From assembly GCA_964643325.1 (NCBI GenBank), contig CAZXSE010000025.1:1-12845 (forward strand): 12,845 nucleotides of DNA, written 5' to 3'. The notes under the pieces are model-generated. The model did not search any database and had not been told where the DNA came from. It saw nothing but the letters and a program-made list of their open reading frames with translations. The position numbers and the translations under genes were made by a program. Source of the stretch: Fredricksoniimonas sp964643325. Its GTDB lineage: Bacteria > Omnitrophota > Gorgyraeia > Zapsychrales > Fredricksoniimonadaceae. Below, piece after piece: positions 6,492 through 12,845 of this stretch (its first letter is position 1; each line of letters starts with the position of its first letter).

Positions 6492-9281
6492 ATGGCAATG
6501 AAACATGTTTATTCCTACGGCGCCGGCAAGGCGGAAGCAAAAGGCGCAGAGCTGACCAAGAACGTTCTCGGCGGCAAAGGGCTGGGGCTCATGGAAATGT
6601 CGTCGATCGGCATCCCGGTCCCGGCGGGCTTCACGGTCACGATCCAGACCTGCGAAGAATATTATAAACTGGGCCGTAAATTGCCCAAGTCGCTCGAGAA
6701 GGAAGTTCTCGACGCGGTCAAGAAACTTGAGAAGAACACGGGCAAGAAGCTTGGCGATCCCAATGATCCGCTCTTGGTCTCTGTCCGTTCGGGCGCGGCG
6801 CGCTCCATGCCGGGCATGCTTGAGACCATCCTGAACCTGGGTTTGAATGACATCTCCGTCGAAGGCCTTGCCAAAAAGACCGGCAACGCGCGTTTCGCGT
6901 ATGATTCCTACCGCCGCTTCATCCAGATGTTCTCATCGACCGCCATGGGCCTTTCCAAACAGCCGATGGAGGATATGCTCCACAAGATGAAGCACGACCT
7001 TGGTGTCAAGACCGACCCCGAGATCCCGGCGGAGAAGCTCAAGGAACTTTGCGCGCAGTTCAAGGATTTCTACAAGAAGAACAAGGGCGCTGAATTCCCG
7101 CAGGACCCGTACAAACAGCTGTGGGGCGCCATCATGGCGGTCTTTAACAGCTGGGAAGCCGAGAAAGCGGTCACGTACCGCCGCGTCGAGAAGATCACGG
7201 ACCTTAAGGGTACCGCGGTCAATATCGTGCAGATGGTCTTCGGCAACAAGGGCGAGAATTCCGGTACGGGCGTGTGTTTTACGCGCGATCCGAACACCGG
7301 CGCTAATGAGTTCTACGGCGATTATCTGATCAACGCGCAGGGTGAGGACGTGGTCGCGGGGATCCGCACGCCGCTGAAGCTCTCGACGCTCAAGGACCAG
7401 ATGCCTAAGCCTTATGCCCAGCTGTGCGCGGTGCGCGCGATCCTGGAGTCGTATTACAAGGAAATGCAGGACCTTGAGTTCACGATCGAAGATGAGCAGC
7501 TTTATATGCTGCAGTGCCGCACGGGCAAGCGTTCTCCGGCGGCTGCGTTCCAGATCGCCATCGAGCATGCCACCAAGCCTTTGTTGTCAAAGGCCGAGGC
7601 CAAGGACCTGGTCAAGAAGGGTTATTTGCCCGCGAAATGGGCGGCTGTTGCGGTCAAGCCGGTCATCACCAGAGAGCAGGCTGTTTGCCGCCTGACCTCC
7701 GATGACGTCGAGCGCTTGTTCTATCCGGTCATTGATACCAAGAAGGTTGATTTCAAGCAGCTCAAGCAGGATCGTATCGCCTCGGGTATCAACGCGGTGC
7801 CGGGCGCGGCGGCGGGCAAGGTCGTGTTCACGGCGGCCGAGGCTGAAGAAATGGCAAAGGCCGGCGACCGGGTCATTCTGGTGCGCAAGGAAACAAGCCC
7901 TGAGGATGTCGGCGGCATGCACGCGGCCAAGGGGATCTTGACAGCGACGGGCGGCAAGACCTCTCACGCGGCGGTCGTCGCGCGCGGCTGGGGTAAGTGC
8001 TGCATCGTCGGTTGCGAAGCGATCAACATCAATTATGACACGAAAGAAATGAATGTCGGGGGCAAGATCGTCAAGCAGGGCGATTACCTGACGCTTGACG
8101 GTTCTCTGGGCGAGGTTTATCTGGGCGATAAGCCCCTGATGGACCCGGTCCTGCCGGCGGCGTACAAGACGCTCTTGCAGTGGGCGGATGATATCCGCAC
8201 CGTGAATGTGCGCACGAACGCCGACACGCCTTACGATGCCAAGAAGGCCATTGAGATGGGCGCCGAGGGCATCGGCCTTTGCCGCACCGAGCATATGTTC
8301 TTTGATACGGAAGATCGTCGTCTGGCCATCCAGGAAATGATCGTGGCTGAGACGGTTGATGCGCGCAAGGCGGCATTAGCGAAATTACTGCCGATCCAGC
8401 GCGAGGATTTCTATGGCATTTTCAAGGCCATGGATGGTTATCCGGTGACGATCCGTTTGATCGATCCGCCGCTGCACGAGTTCACGCCCAAGGATGACGC
8501 GGGCGTTGACAAGTTGGCCAAGATCACGGGGCTTTCGCACGATAAGATCAAGCACCGCTGCGAACAGCTGCACGAGTCAAATCCGATGCTCGGGCACAGA
8601 GGCTGCCGTTTGTGCATCACCTATCCTGAGATCCTTGATATGCAGGTCACCGCGATCATCGAAGCGGCCATCAAGGCGGCGAAGGAAGGGTTCAAGGTGC
8701 TTCCCGAGATCATGCATCCGCTGACGATCGACAAGAAGGAGCTCAAGATCCTTGAGGTCCAGACGCGTCAGATCGCCGATAAGCTGATCAAGGACGCGAA
8801 GTCCAAAGTGAAATACATGGTCGGTACCATGATCGAGATCCCGCGCGCGGCATTGTTGGCCAATGAGCTCGCCGAAGTTGCGGAGTTCTTCTCGTTCGGC
8901 ACCAATGACCTGACGCAGATGACGTTCGGGCTTTCGCGCGACGATGCCGGCCGGTTCCTGCCGGTGTATGTGGCGCCGGAGAAAGAGGGCGGCAAGGCGA
9001 TCTTCAAAGATGATCCGTTCCAGAGCCTTGACCAGAATGGCGTCGGGCTCCTGGTCAAGTACGGCATTGAGCGCGGCCGTTCGACCCGCAAGCACTTGAA
9101 GGTCGGTATTTGCGGTGAGCATGGCGGCGAGGCCGAGAGCGTCAAGTTCTGCGTGCGCGCGGGCATGAATTATGTTTCCTGCTCACCGTACCGTGTGCCG
9201 ATCGCGCGTCTGGCAGCAGCGCAGGCGGCGGTGGAGGCAAAGACGGCCGGGAAAAAAGTAACAAAAAAAGGAAAGAAGTAA
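6492..9281 (+). CDS. ppdK: Pyruvate, phosphate dikinase
   Basis: Interconverts pyruvate + ATP + phosphate and PEP + AMP + pyrophosphate. It serves gluconeogenesis or PPi-linked glycolysis in the cytoplasm. The order of parts is standard. An N-terminal ATP-grasp domain carries NVLGGKGLGLMEM and SVRSGAARSMPGMLETILNL (97-116). A phosphohistidine swivel domain carries GGKTSHAAVVARG with catalytic His492 and the adjacent Thr490. A C-terminal PEP/pyruvate barrel carries GIGLCRTEHMF, GTMIEIPRAALLA, FGTNDLTQM and GICGEHGGE with catalytic Cys874. At 929 residues it is somewhat longer than the usual ~875-890. The end carries an extra Lys-rich tail (KTAGKKVTKKGKK) beyond the conserved IARLAAAQAA. The start at 6492 has AAGGAG (6478-6483) eight bases upstream; Met3 is the only near alternative. 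A long hairpin terminator follows. Confidence 0.98.
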   Translation: MAMKHVYSYGAGKAEAKGAELTKNVLGGKGLGLMEMSSIGIPVPAGFTVTIQTCEEYYKLGRKLPKSLEKEVLDAVKKLEKNTGKKLGDPNDPLLVSVRSGAARSMPGMLETILNLGLNDISVEGLAKKTGNARFAYDSYRRFIQMFSSTAMGLSKQPMEDMLHKMKHDLGVKTDPEIPAEKLKELCAQFKDFYKKNKGAEFPQDPYKQLWGAIMAVFNSWEAEKAVTYRRVEKITDLKGTAVNIVQMVFGNKGENSGTGVCFTRDPNTGANEFYGDYLINAQGEDVVAGIRTPLKLSTLKDQMPKPYAQLCAVRAILESYYKEMQDLEFTIEDEQLYMLQCRTGKRSPAAAFQIAIEHATKPLLSKAEAKDLVKKGYLPAKWAAVAVKPVITREQAVCRLTSDDVERLFYPVIDTKKVDFKQLKQDRIASGINAVPGAAAGKVVFTAAEAEEMAKAGDRVILVRKETSPEDVGGMHAAKGILTATGGKTSHAAVVARGWGKCCIVGCEAININYDTKEMNVGGKIVKQGDYLTLDGSLGEVYLGDKPLMDPVLPAAYKTLLQWADDIRTVNVRTNADTPYDAKKAIEMGAEGIGLCRTEHMFFDTEDRRLAIQEMIVAETVDARKAALAKLLPIQREDFYGIFKAMDGYPVTIRLIDPPLHEFTPKDDAGVDKLAKITGLSHDKIKHRCEQLHESNPMLGHRGCRLCITYPEILDMQVTAIIEAAIKAAKEGFKVLPEIMHPLTIDKKELKILEVQTRQIADKLIKDAKSKVKYMVGTMIEIPRAALLANELAEVAEFFSFGTNDLTQMTFGLSRDDAGRFLPVYVAPEKEGGKAIFKDDPFQSLDQNGVGLLVKYGIERGRSTRKHLKVGICGEHGGEAESVKFCVRAGMNYVSCSPYRVPIARLAAAQAAVEAKTAGKKVTKKGKK

Positions 9282-9299
9282 ATAATTAGGTTACAATAT

Positions 9300-9355
9300 C
9301 GGGGACACACACTTTAAGGCTGAAGCCTAAAGTGTGTGTCCTCGGTTTTATTTTT
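9300..9355 (+). terminator. Long hairpin terminator after ppdK, REP-like GGGGACAC feet
   Basis: A stem of about 20 bp with one bulged A (9316), a TGAA loop (9321-9324) and a G-T pair near the base spans 9300-9344. A T-rich run follows (9346-9355). The stem begins GGGGACACACAC and ends GTGTGTGTCC. It can act as the ppdK terminator. Its size and feet also resemble mobile REP-type palindromes. Confidence 0.8.
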
Positions 9356-9381
9356 GACTGCACCATGGGGTTTGGTTCCGT

Positions 9382-10236
9382 ATGATGGATTCGATCCGCG
9401 CTTATCTTAAAGATGTCCGCACTTTTCCTCTGTTGACCCCTGAGGAAGAGATCGAGCTGGGCCGCCGCGTCCAGAAGGGCGATAAAGAGGCGCGCGACAA
9501 GATGATCCAGGCCAATCTTCGCCTTGTTATCTCGATCGCCAAACGCTACGTCAATCTTGGCATCCCCTTAAGCGACCTGATCGAAGAAGGCAACATTGGC
9601 CTGATGCGGTCCATTGACAAGTTCGATCCTGAAAAAGGCTACCGCCTCTCGACGTACGCGGCGTGGTGGATCAAGCAGGGCATTTCGCGTTCGATCATCG
9701 ACCAGGGCAAGATGATCCGCGTCCCGGTCTATATGAACGAGGAGATCGTCCGTTACCGCAAGGCTGTCGAAGCGCTGACCCACAAGCTCGGCCGTAAGCC
9801 CCAGATGGGCGAGGTGGCGAAAAGATTGCAGCTTCCCGTCGATAAAGTGAAGGAGCTGGACCAGGCCATCACGAAGATGTCGAGCCTGGACGCGCCTATC
9901 GGCGAAGAGGGCGACGGCCAGGTCAAGGACATCATCGAGGACGAAAGCCTGGTCGCGCCGGATGAGGCGCTGGAGATGTTCCTGAACAAGGAGCGCGCGA
10001 AAGATATTTTGACCGAACTCGACGAGCGCGAGCGCAAGATCATCACCATGCGTTACGGGCTCGGCGACGGCGAGGAAAAGACGCTGGCCGAGATTGCGGA
10101 TGTGTTGGGCGTTTCCCGCGAAAGGGTCAGGCAGCTTGAAGTGTCCATCATCAAGAAACTCCGGCAGATCGCCGACGAAAAGGACAAGGTGAGGACGAAT
10201 GAGGATCCCCAGCCAGACGACGCGCCAGGCGCGTAA
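9382..10236 (+). CDS. RNA polymerase sigma factor, RpoD/SigA family (group-2-like, lacks region 1.1)
   Basis: Directs RNA polymerase to promoters. At 284 residues it lacks region 1.1 and the long non-conserved insertion of full RpoD, so it resembles group 2 (RpoS-like) or short SigA proteins. Region 1.2 begins at once (DSIRAYLKDVRTFPLLTPEEE, 3-23). Region 2 runs about 38-108 with NLRLVISIAKRYVNLG, DLIEEGNIGLMRSIDKFDPE and STYAAWWIKQ. Region 3 spans about 112-190. Region 4 spans about 205-262 and ends in the helix-turn-helix TLAEIADVLGVSRERVRQLE (234-253). The start lies in ATGATG; the two Met codons at 9382 and 9385 cannot be told apart, and no good Shine-Dalgarno sequence or clear promoter was seen in the 26 bases after the ppdK terminator. 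The last 38 bases overlap the next gene. Whether it is the principal sigma factor or an alternative one cannot be decided here. Confidence 0.95.
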   Translation: MMDSIRAYLKDVRTFPLLTPEEEIELGRRVQKGDKEARDKMIQANLRLVISIAKRYVNLGIPLSDLIEEGNIGLMRSIDKFDPEKGYRLSTYAAWWIKQGISRSIIDQGKMIRVPVYMNEEIVRYRKAVEALTHKLGRKPQMGEVAKRLQLPVDKVKELDQAITKMSSLDAPIGEEGDGQVKDIIEDESLVAPDEALEMFLNKERAKDILTELDERERKIITMRYGLGDGEEKTLAEIADVLGVSRERVRQLEVSIIKKLRQIADEKDKVRTNEDPQPDDAPGA

Positions 10237-11086
10237 AGGGCGCAAGCCGCTTTTTGTACTGATCATTCCCCGTTTCGAGGACCTGGGCAACGCTTTCTAC
10301 GCCGGCGAGGTCATGAAGGGCGCGTCCGTCGCCGCGAGCCGCCTCGACATCGATATCCTCATCCATTTGACCGAGCGGGGCGATCATGCCACATGGCTGA
10401 CGGGCGACCTGCTCAATCCCAACGCTGTTGACGGGCTTTTGTTCGCTGATATCGACCGTGACTGGGATGTTGTCCGGCGCGCGATCAAAGCGGGCCTGCC
10501 AACGATCGTTCTGAACAATCCCAGCGATGAACCTTTTAATTGCATCGCCATTGACAATCGCCGCGCCGCGGCCGAGGCTGTGGGCCAGCTGTTGGCGCTC
10601 GGGCACCGGCGGATCGCGCACATTTCGGGTGATCTTGACACGCAGGCCGGGCAGGACCGTCTGGCCGGGTATTACGACGCGCTCGAGATCGCGGGCATCA
10701 CGCGCGATAAGAGGCTGGTGAAAAAAGGCGGGTTCTTGCGTACGCCGGCGCGCATGGCCGCGCGGGCATTCCTGAAAGAAATGCCAAGGACAGAGCGCCC
10801 GACCGCGATCTTTGCGGCGAGCGATCTCATGGCTTTTGAGGTGCTGGATGCGGCGCGCGAGCTCGAGATCAAGGTTCCCGACGAGCTCTCCATCATCGGT
10901 TTTGACAACAATCTGAGCGAGGGCGGTTCCACGCGCCTGGCGACATTCGAACAGCCGATCGTTGACATGGCGCGGCTTGGCGTGGAAAGCTTGTACCAGA
11001 TGAGCCTGGGTCTGGCGCGCCTGCCGATCAAGGTCCTTCTGGAAGCGAAGTTCATCAAGGGTCGCACGACCGCGTCGGTCAAATAA
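10199..11086 (+). CDS. LacI/GalR-type ligand-binding protein lacking the DNA-binding domain
   Basis: This 295-residue protein is a complete LacI/PurR-type sensor core. LFVLIIPRFED starts the first lobe (18-28). AIDNRRAAAEAVGQLLALGH (117-136) then RRIAHISG, RLAGYYDAL (154-162), PTAIFAASDLMAFEVL (201-216) and VPDELSIIGFDNN (226-238) are classic family motifs. The family's usual ~55-residue N-terminal helix-turn-helix and hinge are absent; only a basic 17-residue stub precedes the core. An in-frame TGA at 10190-10192 rules out an upstream extension. No signal peptide is seen, so it is probably cytoplasmic rather than a periplasmic sugar-binding protein. The start overlaps the sigma gene by 38 bases, implying translational coupling, with GAGG at 10191-10194. 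apt follows after 15 bases. Ligand unknown; PurR kinship of the fold plus apt makes a purine conceivable (inference). Confidence 0.88.
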   Translation: MRIPSQTTRQARKGRKPLFVLIIPRFEDLGNAFYAGEVMKGASVAASRLDIDILIHLTERGDHATWLTGDLLNPNAVDGLLFADIDRDWDVVRRAIKAGLPTIVLNNPSDEPFNCIAIDNRRAAAEAVGQLLALGHRRIAHISGDLDTQAGQDRLAGYYDALEIAGITRDKRLVKKGGFLRTPARMAARAFLKEMPRTERPTAIFAASDLMAFEVLDAARELEIKVPDELSIIGFDNNLSEGGSTRLATFEQPIVDMARLGVESLYQMSLGLARLPIKVLLEAKFIKGRTTASVK

Positions 11087-11101
11087 CAAACGAGGTTCTC
11101 T

Positions 11102-11623
11102 ATGCCGAAGATCGACCTGAAAAAGGCCATCCGTGATATTCCTGATTTTCCGAAGAAGGGCATTCTTTTCAAGGACATCACGACACTGCTCAAGGATAAG
11201 AACGCGCTTAAGGCGTCCATCGATCTTCTGGCAAAGGCGTTTGCCCGCAAGGGTATCAAATATGTGGTCGGGATCGAATCGCGCGGATTTATTTTCGGGA
11301 CCGCGCTGGCGTACAAGCTCGGCGTCGGGTTCATTCCCGTGCGCAAGAAGGGCAAGCTTCCCGCGAAGACGCGCGCTGTAACTTATGCGCTGGAGTATGG
11401 CACGGACACGCTGGAGATCCACGCGGACGCGCTCAAGAAGGGTGATAAGGTTGTCATTATCGACGATCTTCTGGCCACCGGCGGCACGGTGGGCGCTGTG
11501 ATCAAGCTCGTGTCGGGTTCAGGGGCAAAGATCATGGGCGTCGGATTCATCATCGAGCTTTCCTTCCTTAACGGGCGCGATAAACTCAAGGGTCTTCCGG
11601 TCTTTTCAGCGATCCAATACTGA
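11102..11623 (+). CDS. apt: Adenine phosphoribosyltransferase
   Basis: Makes AMP and pyrophosphate from adenine and PRPP (purine salvage, cytoplasm). It has 173 residues, the normal family length. It shows the type I PRTase fold: IRDIPDFPKKGILFKDIT near the N-terminus (10-27), GIESRGFIFG (57-66), FIPVRKKGKLP (78-88), LEYGTDTLEIHADAL (97-111), and the PRPP-binding loop VVIIDDLLATGGT (117-129) with its two acidic residues. GAGG (11092-11095) lies six bases before the ATG. It is third in the sigma/LacI-like/apt/TPR cluster, with intergenic gaps of 15 and 20 bases, so co-transcription is likely. Confidence 0.96.
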   Translation: MPKIDLKKAIRDIPDFPKKGILFKDITTLLKDKNALKASIDLLAKAFARKGIKYVVGIESRGFIFGTALAYKLGVGFIPVRKKGKLPAKTRAVTYALEYGTDTLEIHADALKKGDKVVIIDDLLATGGTVGAVIKLVSGSGAKIMGVGFIIELSFLNGRDKLKGLPVFSAIQY

Positions 11624-11643
11624 CCTTCTGGAGTTGGCGACGC

Positions 11644-12336
11644 ATGACACAGGCAAAGAAAGTCACTTTTTCCCTGCGGCACCTGGCCATGGTCACGGGC
11701 CTGGTGTTGGTTACGGGCGCACTTCTTGTGTGGTGGGGAAAAAGCGTTCGTGACGGAGCGGTCAACGTTGATCCTGCGCTGATGCAGGCCATGCTGACTG
11801 ATGCGGCGCAGGCGGAGAAGAGCGGGCGCTGGTCGGAAGCGGTTGGCGCTTATGAAAAGATCCTGGAACAGGCTCCGAATTTTGCGCCCGGGTATCTGAA
11901 ACTGGGCATGATCTATTTTCATCTGGGCATGCCGTCCAAGGCCCAGGAGCAGTATTTGATCGCGCTTAACAAGGGGATCAGCGATCCGGATATTTACCTG
12001 CACCTGGGCTATATCAAGGAAAGCCAGGATGATCTTGATGAGGCCGCGGCGTATTATGCCAAGGCCGAACTGGGCGGGTCGCAGAATCCCATGCTGTATT
12101 TCAATATGGGCAATATTCATGCCCGTAAGGGGCGGCTTGACAAGGCGCTGGACTATTTCAAGCGGGCGGTCCTCTTGAATCCCGGGTATATGGACGCGTT
12201 CGTGAACCTTTCGATCGTGTCGGCCCAGGCTGAAGCGTATGCGGATAGCTGGTATTATCTTGAGAAGGCGGAGAAACTGGGTTATGAGGCTCCAGCGCAG
12301 TTCAAGAAGGACCTGGAGCAGAGGTTGAAGAAATAA
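11644..12336 (+). CDS. Membrane-anchored tetratricopeptide repeat protein
   Basis: This 230-residue protein has a short basic N-terminus, one transmembrane helix (about residues 12-32, LRHLAMVTGLVLVTGALLVW) and no clear cleavage site, so it is probably an inner-membrane anchor. Five TPR units follow at 34-residue spacing, starting near 47, 81, 115, 149 and 183. The best is MLYFNMGNIHARKGRLDKAL followed by DYFKRAVLLNP. TPRs mount protein-protein contacts, and the repeats would face the periplasm. GGAG (11630-11633) lies ten bases before the ATG, 20 bases after apt. No enzymatic domain is present and the partner is unknown. It is the last gene of the cluster and is followed by a palindrome. Confidence 0.9.
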   Translation: MTQAKKVTFSLRHLAMVTGLVLVTGALLVWWGKSVRDGAVNVDPALMQAMLTDAAQAEKSGRWSEAVGAYEKILEQAPNFAPGYLKLGMIYFHLGMPSKAQEQYLIALNKGISDPDIYLHLGYIKESQDDLDEAAAYYAKAELGGSQNPMLYFNMGNIHARKGRLDKALDYFKRAVLLNPGYMDAFVNLSIVSAQAEAYADSWYYLEKAEKLGYEAPAQFKKDLEQRLKK

Positions 12337-12345
12337 AAGATAACT

Positions 12346-12387
12346 TGTCCCTGCCCTTTGGCTTGTAGCGCCAAAGGGCTTGGGACA
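12346..12387 (+). repeat. Palindrome with TGTCCC/GGGACA feet after the TPR gene
   Basis: TGTCCC (12346-12351) pairs with GGGACA (12382-12387), and CCCTTTGGC (12354-12362) pairs with GCCAAAGGG (12370-12378). The arms are separated by a small internal loop, and the apical loop is seven bases. It lies ten bases past the stop codon but has no T tract, so it is a weak candidate intrinsic terminator. Its GGGACA feet resemble those of the palindrome after ppdK. Confidence 0.7.
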
Positions 12388-12410
12388 GGAATGTTCTAAA
12401 AAGGTATAGT
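12380..12410 (+). promoter_or_regulatory. Possible tRNA-Arg promoter
   Basis: TATAGT (12405-12410) is a good -10 box that would start transcription right at the tRNA 5' end (12417-12419). The best -35 match is TTGGGA (12380-12385) with a long 19-base spacer. It overlaps the right arm of the preceding palindrome. Confidence 0.45.
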
Positions 12411-12418
12411 GGTATCCT

Positions 12419-12491
12419 GTCCCTGTAGCTCAAATGGATAGAGCGCGGCTCTCCTAAGGCTGATGTGGCCGTTCGATTCGGCCCAGGGACG
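12419..12491 (+). tRNA. tRNA-Arg, anticodon CCU (reads AGG)
   Basis: A full 73-nt cloverleaf can be folded. The acceptor GTCCCTG pairs with CAGGGAC and has discriminator G. The D stem is GCTC/GAGC. The anticodon stem is CGGCT/GGCTG (two G-T pairs) with loop CTCCTAA giving anticodon CCT. The T stem is GGCCG/CGGCC with loop TTCGATT. The 3' CCA is not encoded; the gene is followed by GTTTTT. Confidence 0.96.
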
Positions 12492-12504
12492 TTTTTCCTT
12501 ATTA

Positions 12505-12545
12505 GGCCCTGAATGACGAGTATTGTCATTCAGGGCCCTTTTCTT
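12505..12545 (+). terminator. Terminator hairpin after tRNA-Arg
   Basis: A perfect 13-bp stem (12505-12517 and 12525-12537) with a seven-base loop is followed by CTTTTCTT. The symmetry would let it work from either direction, although the T run is on the + side only. Confidence 0.85.
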
Positions 12546-12564
12546 AAGATTTCTACAAATTTTG

Positions 12565-12593
12565 TTGACACCATATATATGGTATGGCAAAAT
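12565..12593 (+). promoter_or_regulatory. Promoter candidate with palindromic operator in the spacer
   Basis: A consensus -35 TTGACA (12565-12570) is followed after 17 bases by a weak -10 CAAAAT (12588-12593). The spacer holds ACCATATATATGGT (12570-12583), a perfect 14-base palindrome positioned where a dimeric repressor would block polymerase. Transcription from here would give the downstream gene a leader of roughly 160 nt. Confidence 0.5.
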
Positions 12594-12608
12594 GGCTTCA
12601 TCTTAAAC

Positions 12609-12702
12609 CCTAAGACGTTCCTAATCCGATCAGGAAAGGAGGTGGCGTTTTTTAGGCAGTTCATGTCTTCAGGTCAGGGAATGTCGCTCATAGGGATACA
12701 TG
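12609..12702 (+). promoter_or_regulatory. Candidate structured leader with orphan Shine-Dalgarno sequence
   Basis: Complementary pairs nest around 12609-12656: CCTAA/TTAGG, ACG/CGT and TTCCT/AGGAA. A second pair CATGT/ACATG lies at 12662-12666 and 12698-12702. Inside the first element is AAAGGAGGTG (12635-12644), a full ten-base complement to the usual 16S rRNA 3' end, but the next ATG is 18 bases away. The same stretch also contains a GG-N10-GC spacing (12644-12657) loosely like a sigma-54 promoter. I matched it to no known riboswitch class. Rest of 12492-12761: nothing else beyond the terminator and promoter listed separately, plus a weak TATATA (12717-12722). Confidence 0.4.
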
Positions 12703-12761
12703 TAAATAATCTAGGCTATATAAAAAACTAGTTGGTTCTTATATTTATTAAGGAGAAAAAC

Positions 12762-12845
12762 ATGGGTAAGAAACTCGTATTAGCGCTCGCGCTCGTCGCT
12801 TTGATGGCGGCCCCCGCGTTCGCGTCTGTTCAGAATGTCAAGGTT
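12762..12845 (+). CDS. Exported protein with signal peptide, 3' partial
   Basis: Only 28 codons are in the window. They read as a textbook signal peptide: MGKK, a hydrophobic stretch LVLALALVALMAAP, then a signal peptidase I site AFA before SVQNVKV. AAGGAG (12750-12755) sits six bases before the ATG, an ideal ribosome-binding site. The mature start resembles the N-terminus of abundant outer-membrane or porin-like proteins of uncultured PVC-like bacteria, but too little is visible for a family call. The long leader and strong ribosome-binding site suggest high, regulated expression. Confidence 0.88.
   Translation, partial: MGKKLVLALALVALMAAPAFASVQNVKV

Noticed and set aside
9365..9385. Six-codon ORF (MGFGSV) whose TGA overlaps the sigma gene ATG
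   Set aside because: The overlap would suit a coupled leader peptide, but there is no ribosome-binding site and so short an ORF is expected by chance.
9354..9386. TTGACT ... TATGAT as a sigma gene promoter
   Set aside because: The spacing is 21 bases and transcription would start after the start codon.
10151..11422. 423-residue minus-strand open frame opposite the LacI-like gene and apt
   Set aside because: Both opposite genes are unmistakable families. The antisense frame is Arg/Leu-rich with no recognisable motif, as expected for a shadow in GC-rich DNA.
12513..12731. 72-residue plus-strand ORF downstream of the tRNA
   Set aside because: It begins inside the tRNA terminator hairpin, runs through the promoter and leader elements, has no ribosome-binding site and no recognisable domain. 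The internal ATG at 12663 is 18 bases from the Shine-Dalgarno-like motif.

Overview
The window looks like a metagenome-assembled scaffold from an uncultured Gram-negative-type bacterium. Three 100-base N runs and a giant low-complexity adhesin point that way. GC content is in the high fifties by eye. The style (very large beta-helix repeat gene, single-chain GlyRS, pyruvate phosphate dikinase, short RpoD-like sigma factor, signal-peptide gene with a long structured leader) fits Candidatus Omnitrophota or a nearby PVC-like lineage. That placement rests on pattern recognition and cannot be proved from this window.

Layout. (1) Bases 2-5001 are the 3' part of one giant secreted repeat protein (filamentous-haemagglutinin-like beta strand repeats). 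It is broken on paper by three scaffold gaps. All three gaps are bordered by exact 55-base matches, the signature of a k=55 de Bruijn assembly stopped by internal repeats. Gaps 1 and 2 probably hide further repeat copies, and gap 3 is probably a simple unmerged overlap. With these repairs the frame is open from the window edge to base 5001. (2) A strong terminator and an extended -10 promoter lead into an almost leaderless glycyl-tRNA synthetase gene (5122-6435). (3) Pyruvate phosphate dikinase (6492-9281) has its own consensus -10 box, a palindrome where the -35 should be, and a long terminator hairpin. (4) A tight cluster (9382-12336) encodes a group-2-like sigma-70 factor, a LacI/GalR-type sensor that lacks its DNA-binding head and overlaps the sigma gene by 38 bases, adenine phosphoribosyltransferase, and a membrane-anchored TPR protein. 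(5) A 425-base non-protein region holds a GGGACA-footed palindrome, tRNA-Arg(CCU), a terminator, a promoter with a perfect 14-base palindrome in its spacer, and a leader of about 160 nt. The leader carries a perfect anti-16S Shine-Dalgarno sequence with no start codon at normal distance. (6) The window ends in the first 28 codons of a secreted or outer-membrane protein.

How the parts fit. glyQS and ppdK are ordinary housekeeping functions (translation, and PEP/pyruvate interconversion). The sigma/headless-LacI/apt/TPR cluster is the most suggestive unit. A small-molecule sensor that cannot bind DNA through the usual LacI head is translationally coupled to a sigma factor and sits next to a purine-salvage enzyme, so it may act by ligand-dependent protein contact. 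This is inference. The adhesin and the final exported protein are the cell-surface components.
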